From a virus: a stretch of 27,739 nucleotides of DNA. Shown here piece after piece: positions 22,629 to 27,739 of the stretch. The stretch's first letter is position 1. Every line of letters starts with the position of its first letter. A program made the position numbers and the translations under genes. The notes under the pieces were generated by a model. It was given only the letters and a program-made list of their open reading frames with translations. It did no database searches and was not told the DNA's origin. The stretch is from positions 1 through 27,739 of the IMG/VR virus record IMGVR_UViG_3300030104_000399, one strand, 5' to 3'.

Positions 22629-24500
22629 ATGGACAAAAATAGATTATTACAAGTATATCTACAACAGCAAACAGCACCTAAAATTACAGAACATGCTGCT
22701 GAAAATTGGGTGTCGTATGGAGATGGTGAGTATAGAAATTCTTACCCACAATTTTTAATAGATATATATAATTCTAGTGCTACACACTCCGCAATTATCA
22801 ATGCGTCAAGTGCTATGATTTCAGGGGGCGAAATACTTATAGAAGAAGATAGTGGTAATTTGTCAGCATTTGTTCAATTAAAAAAGTTTTTAGCTAGTGT
22901 AAATAGAAATGGTGAAACAGCACACGAATTAGTTACTAAATTAGCTTTCGACTTAAAATTATTTGGTGCTTATGCAATGAATGTTATTTGGTCAAAGGAT
23001 AAAAGTAAGATAGCTGAAATACACCACATACCTGTAGAACAGGTTCGTGTAGGAAAAAAGAATGAAAGTGGCTTGGTAGATGAGTATTGGTTAAGTAGCG
23101 ATTGGTCAAAATATAGACAAAAAGAATACACGCCTAGAAGGGTTGCAGCATATAATAAATTAGATAGAAGTGAGCCATCACAAATAATTTATTGTGGTTT
23201 ATATTCTCCAGGAATGGAAGCGTATTTTACACCTGATTATTTAGCCTCTACAAATTGGATATTAACAGACCACTTAACAAGCGAGTTTCATTTATCTAAT
23301 ATAACGAATGGGTTTTCGCCTAGTTTTTGGATAAACTTCAATAATGGTATCCCTACGCAAGAGGAAAGGCACAAAATAGAGCATCAGATTAAGGAAAAAT
23401 TTAATGGTGCAGGAAACGCAGGTAAATTTGTTTTGACTTTCTCTGACGATGCTAATTCAGCACCTGATTTACAACCAATATCTTTAAGTGATGCAGATAA
23501 ACAATACACAGTATTAAACGAATTGTGTATACAAAATATAATGATTGGACACAGGGTTACAAGTCCAATGTTATTAGGCGTTAAGACAGAAGGGCAATTG
23601 GGTGGTAGAAATGAGCTTATGACAGCTTACGAGTTGTATTCTAACACAGTCATCAACCCAATGAAAGATATTGCCTTAAAAGGTCTTAAAATGGTGTTAG
23701 ATTGCAATAATATAAACCTACCTATATCGTTGAGCGAGGTATCGCCACTTTCTAGCATGTTTGATACTGATATATTACAAGATGTATTAACACAAGACGA
23801 AATAAGAGAGCAGTTGGGTTATGAGCCATTAGAACAGGCAGAAGAAGTTAATAGTAGATTTTCAAAAACATGTTGTTCTGCAGAGCCAACAGCGTTAGAT
23901 AATTTTATAAACACTTATGGCGAGGACGCAGATGAAGAAAATTGGGAGTTAATAGATAAACAAGAAGTAGAATTAGATGACGAACACTCTGATTTTGATT
24001 TTGAGCATAATTTAAACGAACTTAACCATAAAGTAAATTTTGTTAGAACAGGTGAAGCTAGGAAACGTGGTAGTAAACAAGATGGTCTTGATAAAGATTT
24101 TAATTTATATCGTGTGCGTTATAGGTATGCAGGTAAAACTAAAAAACATACAAGCGAAAGAACATTTTGTAAAGCAATGGTTAATGCTAACAAAATATAT
24201 AGAAAAGAAGATATTATAGGTCAAGCACATTCTTTAAGCAATATAGCTGCTAACAAAGGTTTTGGACCAAATGGCAGTGATGTTTATAACATTTGGCTTT
24301 ACAAAGGAGGGGTTAACTGCCATCATAAATGGGTTAGAGAAATATATTTTAGAAAGTTTGGAACAGGAAAACCAAACTACGATACAGACGAGGTAATTAA
24401 CAAAACAAAGGCAAGGTCAAGAGGGTTCAGACCAGAGGAAAACGACCAAAGGATTTACCAAGCACCAATTGATATGCCGAACCAAGGAAGACTAAACTAA
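22629..24500 (+). CDS. Portal protein with an extra C-terminal domain
   Basis: The protein has 623 aa. The first 400 residues follow the phage portal pattern: INASSAMISGGEILIEEDSG, a KLFGAYAMNVIWSKDKSKIA strand, EIHHIPVEQVRVG and a long helical stem with QLGGRNELMTAYELYSN. Portals form the ring through which DNA enters the head. After an acidic linker (about 425-470) a second domain appears, with YRVRYRYAGKTKKHTSERTF, C514, YRKEDI, KGFGPNGSDVYNIWLYKGG and CHHKWVREIYFR. It resembles a minor head protein domain fused to the portal. No frameshift or stop separates them. Confidence 0.8.
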   Translation: MDKNRLLQVYLQQQTAPKITEHAAENWVSYGDGEYRNSYPQFLIDIYNSSATHSAIINASSAMISGGEILIEEDSGNLSAFVQLKKFLASVNRNGETAHELVTKLAFDLKLFGAYAMNVIWSKDKSKIAEIHHIPVEQVRVGKKNESGLVDEYWLSSDWSKYRQKEYTPRRVAAYNKLDRSEPSQIIYCGLYSPGMEAYFTPDYLASTNWILTDHLTSEFHLSNITNGFSPSFWINFNNGIPTQEERHKIEHQIKEKFNGAGNAGKFVLTFSDDANSAPDLQPISLSDADKQYTVLNELCIQNIMIGHRVTSPMLLGVKTEGQLGGRNELMTAYELYSNTVINPMKDIALKGLKMVLDCNNINLPISLSEVSPLSSMFDTDILQDVLTQDEIREQLGYEPLEQAEEVNSRFSKTCCSAEPTALDNFINTYGEDADEENWELIDKQEVELDDEHSDFDFEHNLNELNHKVNFVRTGEARKRGSKQDGLDKDFNLYRVRYRYAGKTKKHTSERTFCKAMVNANKIYRKEDIIGQAHSLSNIAANKGFGPNGSDVYNIWLYKGGVNCHHKWVREIYFRKFGTGKPNYDTDEVINKTKARSRGFRPEENDQRIYQAPIDMPNQGRLN

Positions 24501-25063
24501 TGGCAGTATTATTTATATCAGAAAACAAACTAAAAAAATCTACTACTATAAATGGTAATGTAGATGTAGAGTTGTTGCGACCATATATGAAGGTTGCACA
24601 AGACCTGCACATACACACAAAGTTAGGAACAGATTTATACAATAAATTACAATCTGACATTACAGGTAGTTCGTTGTCAGGTAATTACCAAACGCTTGTA
24701 GAAGATTATATACAAGATGCGTTAGTTCATTGGACGCTATACGAATGCATACCATTTTTGGGTTACAAAATTATGAACAAAAATATAGTTCGTAAAACTA
24801 GCGAAACTTCTGATATGGCAGGTTTAGATGAATTAAACTACTTGCGTGAGGTTGTGCGTAATACTGCTGAATGGTATACTGAAAGATTGATAGATTATTT
24901 AAGACACAATAATTCTAATTTCCCTGAATATAGCACAAATAGTAACGAAGATATATCGCCAACAAAACAAAACTATTATAGTGGTATGAACCTTCAAGAA
25001 GTGCCTAAAAGAAGGGGTATAAGATTAGATGATTTTTTAACACCTGATATTAGTATTGACTAA
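24500..25063 (+). CDS. Head-tail connector-like protein (DUF6712-type)
   Basis: The 187-aa helical protein starts AVLFISENKLKKSTTINGNV, followed by VAQDLHIHTKLGTDLYNKL and DYIQDALVHWTLYECIPFLG, the pattern of the DUF6712-type proteins found beside portals in Bacteroidota phages. Its size and helical build fit gp6/gp15-like connectors that attach beneath the portal. It overlaps the portal end (TAATG). The call is good at neighbourhood level. Confidence 0.7.
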   Translation: MAVLFISENKLKKSTTINGNVDVELLRPYMKVAQDLHIHTKLGTDLYNKLQSDITGSSLSGNYQTLVEDYIQDALVHWTLYECIPFLGYKIMNKNIVRKTSETSDMAGLDELNYLREVVRNTAEWYTERLIDYLRHNNSNFPEYSTNSNEDISPTKQNYYSGMNLQEVPKRRGIRLDDFLTPDISID

Positions 25064-25167
25064 TGTATAAGCCAAAAACAAAAAACATAGTTAAGCTGAA
25101 AGCATATTTAGAAAAAAAAGATGAAAGAAATAGCAACACAAAATGCAGACGTTCTAGGTCTAAATAG
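25063..25167 (+). CDS. Very small basic protein (34 aa)
   Basis: The ORF begins in the TAATG of the preceding gene's end and encodes MYKPKTKNIVKLKAYL, then a charged tail ending CRRSRSK. It overlaps the next ORF by 47 bases in another frame. The start context is right for this genome, but the length leaves real doubt. If translated it may mainly couple translation into the lysis genes. Confidence 0.4.
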   Translation: MYKPKTKNIVKLKAYLEKKDERNSNTKCRRSRSK

Positions 25168-25294
25168 CATTACTCTTTTTATTAGTTTTACAGAAGTTGA
25201 GCAAATACTACAGATAGTATTATTGTTGCTTTCTATACTTTATACAGCACAACGATTTATTGACTATAAGAATGGCAAGAAAGGTAGTAAGTAG
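25121..25294 (+). CDS. Small holin-like membrane protein (57 aa)
   Basis: The protein begins with a polar segment (MKEIATQNADVLGLNSITLF), has a hydrophobic span at about residues 29-44 (ILQIVLLLLSILYTAQ), and ends in a charged tail (YKNGKKGSK). This is the build of small phage holins. It stands at the head of the lysis block, just before other small membrane proteins and the endolysin. Holin activity is inferred. The gene overlaps neighbours on both sides. Confidence 0.55.
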   Translation: MKEIATQNADVLGLNSITLFISFTEVEQILQIVLLLLSILYTAQRFIDYKNGKKGSK

Positions 25295-25394
25295 TTTTGT
25301 AACAAAACCTAAAGTAAAGCGTAGAAAACACTCTAAAAACGCTTCTAAAGGGCAAAAAGGATACAAAAAGAAATATCGTGGGCAAGGCAGATGA
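25272..25394 (+). CDS. Extremely basic small protein (40 aa)
   Basis: The sequence contains RRKHSKNASKGQKGYKKKYR and ends GQGR. Lys and Arg make up over a third of the residues, with no hydrophobic core, so it is likely disordered and DNA- or RNA-binding. The same kind of protein, ending K-x-Y-x-G-Q-G, is familiar from lysis regions of flavobacterial phages. It overlaps the next gene as ATGA. It may be a packaged DNA-condensing peptide; the function is unknown. Confidence 0.55.
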   Translation: MARKVVSSFVTKPKVKRRKHSKNASKGQKGYKKKYRGQGR

Positions 25395-25612
25395 TACAAA
25401 AAGATTTGACATTATCGGTTGGCAACATAATTTGGATAGTTGGTATTATATTTACAATGGGTATAGCTTATAGCCAAATTGCACAACTAGATGAAGACAT
25501 TTTAGTATTAGAGAAACGCCTAGAAAAAAAGATTAAGGTAATAAATGAGTGTGAAGACAGAATAGTAGAATTAGAAAAAGAATTAGCAACCATTAAAAGC
25601 TGTAAGAAATAA
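25391..25612 (+). CDS. Membrane-anchored coiled-coil protein, i-spanin-like
   Basis: The protein has 73 aa. There is one membrane segment at about residues 11-28 (NIIWIVGIIFTMGIAYSQ), then a coiled coil (ILVLEKRLEKKIKVINECED, RIVELEKELATIKSCKK) with two Cys. This matches the inner-membrane spanin (Rz-like) layout in which a periplasmic coiled coil links to an outer-membrane partner. No obvious lipoprotein o-spanin was found nearby. It could alternatively be a holin regulator. Confidence 0.5.
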   Translation: MIQKDLTLSVGNIIWIVGIIFTMGIAYSQIAQLDEDILVLEKRLEKKIKVINECEDRIVELEKELATIKSCKK

Positions 25613-25821
25613 TGGAAGAAATACTAAAACTAATAGAAAGATATGGTTTAACACTAATTTTGTTGTTAGGCAGTTTATATGCACTTTACAAATTTTTTGT
25701 ATTCAGTATATATGAGGTTAAAGGAGAGTTTTCTAAACACCACGAAAACGCAGCAAAAGATATGCAATACATAAAGAGTAAAATTGACACTATTTTAGAA
25801 TTTATTAAACAAAAAAAATGA
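25612..25821 (+). CDS. Holin-like small membrane protein (69 aa, BhlA/UviB-like)
   Basis: The N-terminus EEILKLIERYGLTLILLLGS followed by LYALYKFFVF is a single membrane span, with a charged amphipathic helix after it (DMQYIKSKIDTILEFIKQKK). The layout resembles BhlA/UviB-type phage holins. It sits between the spanin-like gene and the endolysin gene, overlapping the latter by 4 bases. Several candidate holins lie in this block, so which one is the true timer is unknown. Confidence 0.55.
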   Translation: MEEILKLIERYGLTLILLLGSLYALYKFFVFSIYEVKGEFSKHHENAAKDMQYIKSKIDTILEFIKQKK

Positions 25822-26168
25822 AACATTTTAAACTTTCTGAATTTGATAGTCCTGACGAAAAAGGTAGTGGTGAAAACATGTGTTCAGAATTTCTTGAAAA
25901 AATAGATAGTGCTAGGGAATTAGCAAAAACACCTTTTAAAATAAATAGTGGTTTTAGAACTATTGCACATAATCGTAGCTTAAATTCTAAAGACACAAGC
26001 AGTCATATTAAAGGTTGTGCAGCAGACATACACTGCAACAATTCTATAGAAAGAGCAAAAATTATATATTCTTTAATACAGGCAGGTTTTCGCAGATTAG
26101 GTATAGCAGAAACTTTTGTGCATGTTGACTGCGATAACGAAAAACCAAATGCGATATGGCTTTATTAA
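25818..26168 (+). CDS. Peptidase M15-family endolysin (D-Ala-type carboxypeptidase)
   Basis: The 116-aa protein is a compact M15A-type zinc peptidase. GFRTIAHN precedes the zinc motif S-x-H-x-x-G-x-A-x-D, here SSHIKGCAAD with H63 and D70, and FVHVD at 100-104 supplies the third ligand H102 with D104. These enzymes cleave peptide cross-links in peptidoglycan and serve as endolysins in many Bacteroidota phages. It has no signal peptide, so it needs a holin to reach the wall, and membrane proteins flank it on both sides. All catalytic residues are present. Confidence 0.85.
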   Translation: MKHFKLSEFDSPDEKGSGENMCSEFLEKIDSARELAKTPFKINSGFRTIAHNRSLNSKDTSSHIKGCAADIHCNNSIERAKIIYSLIQAGFRRLGIAETFVHVDCDNEKPNAIWLY

Positions 26169-26545
26169 CATCACTCTTTTCAAAACTTTTAGGAAATGCT
26201 GATAAAGTTATTGATGAGGTCGTAACTTCGCAAGAAGAAAAATTAGTTCTTAAAAACAAATTACAAGAAATTGTTAATGAACACCAATCTGTAATAGAAC
26301 AAGAGGTTTCTAAAAGATGGGAGGCTGATATGAACAGCGATAATTGGTTGTCAAAATCAATTAGACCATTAGTTATGGGTTGGTTAGTTGTAGCGACCAC
26401 TCTACTTATATTTATAGACGCAGGTTTTATAGCGTTTGAAGTAGAAGACAAATGGGTTGACTTATTACAAATAGTTTTAATAACTGTGATAGGTGCTTAT
26501 TTTGGTAGCAGAGGACTAGAAAAAATCAAAAATGGGAAACAATAG
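26156..26545 (+). CDS. 3-TM-type holin
   Basis: The protein has 129 aa. The first 55 residues are a charged helix. SIRPLVMGWLVVATTLLIFI and LLQIVLITVIGAYFGSRGLE form two clear membrane spans, with R/E/K residues at the end. The pattern RPLVMGW...GAYFGSRGLEK is typical of the 3TM holin group linked to gene-transfer-agent release. It overlaps the endolysin gene by 13 bases. It would let the M15 peptidase cross the inner membrane. This is the strongest holin candidate in the block. Confidence 0.7.
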   Translation: MALLTSLFSKLLGNADKVIDEVVTSQEEKLVLKNKLQEIVNEHQSVIEQEVSKRWEADMNSDNWLSKSIRPLVMGWLVVATTLLIFIDAGFIAFEVEDKWVDLLQIVLITVIGAYFGSRGLEKIKNGKQ

Positions 26546-27266
26546 ATACCGACTTAAACCACACGAAGAAAAACTTATCAAAAAATTAAGAAGTAAAGAA
26601 TCTAGCAATGTTTTAGTTGTCGGAGATTTACACGCACCTTTCATACGAGAAGGTTATCTAGAACATTGTATAAGTGTCTACGAAAAATATAATTGCAATC
26701 AAGTTGTGTTTATTGGCGATATTATAGATAACCATTATTCTAGTTACCACGATGCAGACCCTGACGGATATGGTGCAGGTGAAGAATTAGACAGAGCAAT
26801 AAGCCATATACAACCATGGTATAAGCAATTTCCTGAAGCTAAAGTGTGTATTGGAAATCACGATGCGATTATATGTAGAAAGGCATTTAGTAGTGGTATT
26901 TCAAACAGGTGGATTAGGGATTATGATGAGGTTTTAGGCACTTCAGGGTGGGTTTTCAAGCAAGAACACAACATAGATGGCGTTACTTATGTTCATGGAA
27001 CAGGCAGTAGTGGTAAGGGTGCGACAAAAAGATTAAGAGAATGGCACACTTCTATTGTGCAAGGTCATATTCATACCGAAGCATTTGTTGATTGGTATTG
27101 TAACAAAGAACACAAGCTATTTGCGATGCAGGTGGGGTGTGGTGTTGATGACCGAAGCTACGCAATGGCATACGCAAAGAACTTTACTAAAAAGTATATT
27201 GTTAGTTGTGGTGTTGTTTTAGATAACGGAACATTACCAATCGTAATACCTATGAACTTAACTTGA
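26532..27266 (+). CDS. Calcineurin-like metallophosphoesterase
   Basis: The protein has 244 aa. All core metal motifs are present: GDLH (D32, H34), GDIIDNH (D63, N67, H68), GNHD (N109, H110, D111), H155 in YVHGTG and GHIHTE (H179, H181). This defines a dinuclear calcineurin-type phosphoesterase, which can act on phosphoproteins, nucleotides or nucleic acids. The basic N-terminus (RLKPHEEKLIKKLR) may contact nucleic acid. It is the last gene of the late transcript, after the lysis genes, an unusual place for an enzyme. The substrate cannot be deduced. Confidence 0.8.
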   Translation: MGNNRYRLKPHEEKLIKKLRSKESSNVLVVGDLHAPFIREGYLEHCISVYEKYNCNQVVFIGDIIDNHYSSYHDADPDGYGAGEELDRAISHIQPWYKQFPEAKVCIGNHDAIICRKAFSSGISNRWIRDYDEVLGTSGWVFKQEHNIDGVTYVHGTGSSGKGATKRLREWHTSIVQGHIHTEAFVDWYCNKEHKLFAMQVGCGVDDRSYAMAYAKNFTKKYIVSCGVVLDNGTLPIVIPMNLT

Positions 27267-27359
27267 TTTTCAGTCAGTTACGCACTTCTTCCAACCGCAA
27301 TCCAACTTCAATCCGTCTCAAACAATAAGTTAATAAGTATATAAGTATATATTATATAG

Positions 27360-27390
27360 GTATATATTAGTTATATATTAGTTATTATTA
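27360..27390 (+). repeat. Three AT-rich near-repeats of 10-11 bases
   Basis: GTATATATTA (27360-27369), GTTATATATTA (27370-27380) and GTTATTATTA (27381-27390) follow one another directly, and related AAGTATATAA units precede them from 27335. Such tracts can serve as an easily melted zone of an origin or as a promoter UP-like element. In DNA this AT-rich, low-complexity repeats also arise by chance. Confidence 0.5.
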
Positions 27391-27427
27391 TATATATATA
27401 AAGGTTACAAACTTTTTTTACTAGAGT

Positions 27428-27441
27428 AAAACAAAAGTTTT
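27428..27441 (+). promoter_or_regulatory. Short palindrome upstream of the promoter-like box, possible operator
   Basis: AAAAC and GTTTT flank AAAA, a perfect 5-base inverted repeat. It lies about 35 bases before the -7 box. Similar A/T tracts (ACAAACTTTTTTTA, TTTTTTAACAAATTCC) surround it. It may bind a repressor, but the simple sequence makes chance likely. Confidence 0.2.
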
Positions 27442-27476
27442 TTAACAAATTCCTTTTTTATTCCGAAAATAGTTTT

Positions 27477-27484
27477 TATCTTCG
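27477..27484 (+). promoter_or_regulatory. Bacteroidota-type -7 promoter box, likely early promoter
   Basis: TATCTTCG matches the Bacteroidota -7 consensus TAnnTTTG at 5 of 6 fixed positions and is followed by C, as in many flavobacterial promoters. A typical TTG at -33 is missing; TTTTTTATTCC occupies that place. It would be read by the host primary sigma factor, unlike the four late motifs, and would start transcription near 27491. Confidence 0.45.
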
Positions 27485-27504
27485 CTTCGTCTTAAACGAC
27501 AAAA

Positions 27505-27516
27505 GTTCTTTAAATA
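27505..27516 (+). promoter_or_regulatory. boxA-like antitermination element
   Basis: GTTCTTTAAATA resembles the core CTCTTTAA of bacterial boxA and the GTTCTTTgA sequence I recall before Bacteroidota rRNA genes. It would lie about 15 bases into the transcript from the promoter at 27477, the right place for an NusB/NusE-bound element controlling a long early operon. The match is short. Confidence 0.3.
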
Positions 27517-27564
27517 ATGAAAATAAATATTACAAGGAAAACTGCATTACCGAAGGTAAGTTAA
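27517..27564 (+). CDS. Possible 15-codon leader peptide
   Basis: ATG at 27517, directly after the boxA-like sequence, encodes MKINITRKTALPKVS and then TAA. It is the first ORF of the predicted early transcript. No codon bias hints at attenuation. A chance ORF in AT-rich sequence is equally likely. Confidence 0.2.
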   Translation: MKINITRKTALPKVS

Positions 27565-27613
27565 ATTTAAGGGAACAGGATTGAAAGAGTATCCTAAACA
27601 TTGAGGTTGAGTA

Positions 27614-27739
27614 GTGAATTTTAGAATTAAAAGATTGCAAGAGAATAACCAAATACTTGCAATTAACCAAAAATCAAAAGATGTTTCCTTTGCAGATTGG
27701 GGGGTAAAACCATTAACCCTTAAACGAAAGATAAGTAAC
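27614..27739 (+). CDS. Possible start of a gene running off the window (HTH-like end)
   Basis: From GTG 27614 the frame stays open for 42 codons to the edge. An in-frame TGA at 27608-27610 fixes the 5' limit. The sequence includes VNFRIKRLQENNQILAINQK and ends GVKPLTLKRKISN, the latter resembling the recognition helix of a Cro/CI-like helix-turn-helix. The other + frames contain stops. It could be a regulator. A hairpin at 27634 overlapping its codons raises the chance that this is untranslated RNA instead. Confidence 0.3.
   Translation, partial: MNFRIKRLQENNQILAINQKSKDVSFADWGVKPLTLKRKISN
27634..27663 (+). other. 8-bp perfect inverted repeat near the window end
   Basis: ATTGCAAG (27634-27641) and CTTGCAAT (27656-27663) are exact inverted copies around a 14-base loop. 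A second small hairpin, AGGAT/ATCCT, lies at 27577-27595. Eight exact pairs are unlikely to be chance within such a short stretch. It may be an operator for a dimeric repressor or an RNA structure in the early leader. Confidence 0.45.

Larger units (their letters stand above)
27267..27739 (+). other. 473-base intergenic control region
   Basis: This is the only gene-poor stretch longer than 300 bases. In order it holds a pyrimidine-rich segment (27285-27330), a very AT-rich zone with 11-base near-repeats (27330-27400), an A/T-tract region with a short palindrome (27428-27441), a promoter-like -7 box (27477-27484), a boxA-like element (27505-27516), a 15-codon ORF, two hairpins and the possible start of another gene. 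It separates the late operon from whatever lies downstream. Confidence 0.6.

Noticed and set aside
25447-25457. TATATTTAC inside the spanin-like gene
   Set aside because: It matches only the downstream half of the late motif (TATATTTACAA), and the bases 11 before it (TAATTTGG) do not match the upstream box.
27285-27330. Pyrimidine-rich segment after the phosphoesterase as an attachment site or tRNA fragment
   Set aside because: The repeated CAATCC words (at about 27298 and 27309) are too short, no cloverleaf can be drawn, and no integrase gene is present.
1-27739. The window as a complete circular genome
   Set aside because: Joining the end to the start does not connect the two edge frames: the frame open at the end meets a TAA at 10-12. 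No repeat is visible at the two ends, and the replication set lacks a polymerase or helicase.

Overview
The window looks like one arm of a double-stranded DNA, tailed phage (or prophage) infecting a member of the Bacteroidota, probably a Flavobacteriia-type marine host. The DNA is strongly AT-rich. Every credible gene lies on the + strand. Genes are packed with ATGA or TAATG start/stop overlaps, and recognisable Shine-Dalgarno sequences are rare. Several proteins (a DUF3127-like OB-fold protein, a DnaA-domain-IV-like protein, the GWIKLHRK-type replication initiator, the portal C-terminal extension) have patterns I know from Bacteroidota phages. These family calls come from reading motifs, not from a database search. 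No integrase, tRNA, CRISPR array or insertion sequence was seen.

Layout. (1) 1-3283: early/replication genes, including an SSB-like OB-fold protein, a solo DnaA-type DNA-binding protein, a winged-helix replication initiator, a possible helicase-loader-type protein, small unknown proteins and a NinG/Rap-type recombination nuclease. (2) 3344-4771: a phage sigma-like factor followed by small zinc-ribbon/Cys-rich proteins and a DUF3310-like protein. (3) 4761-6882: a probable DNA base hypermodification cassette of ParB-like protein, TET-associated glycosyltransferase and TET/JBP-type 2-oxoglutarate dioxygenase. (4) 6882-8535: small and large terminase. (5) 8641-17361: tail genes, with a frameshifted tail-assembly chaperone, completion proteins, large tail proteins, an adhesin-like protein and the tape measure. 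(6) 17361-25063: head genes, with an XkdF-like protease (probably frameshifted into a second domain), a scaffold-like protein, major capsid, probable tail tube, decoration/lectin-like proteins, an extended portal and a connector. (7) 25063-27266: lysis and terminal genes with several small membrane proteins, an M15 peptidase endolysin, a 3-TM holin and a metallophosphoesterase. (8) 27267-27739: a 473-base control region with AT repeats, a promoter-like -7 box, a boxA-like element, hairpins and the possible start of another gene.

How the parts work together. Four copies of one bipartite motif, G[TC]A[AC][CG]AAA, exactly 11 bases, then TATATTTACTA, lie at 3603, 8592, 18401 and 21168. Three of them sit in intergenic gaps just upstream of virion operons, two of these directly after a terminator-like hairpin. 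The motif does not look like the usual Bacteroidota promoter, so I propose it is the late promoter read by the phage sigma-like factor. Two in-phase slippery sequences (9264-9270 and the A10 tract at 18083-18092) each join an upstream ORF to a -1 frame ORF that has no start codon of its own. The TET/glycosyltransferase cassette lies directly before the terminase, so modified DNA would be the packaging substrate. The head and tail blocks are inverted compared with the common terminase-portal-capsid-tail order.
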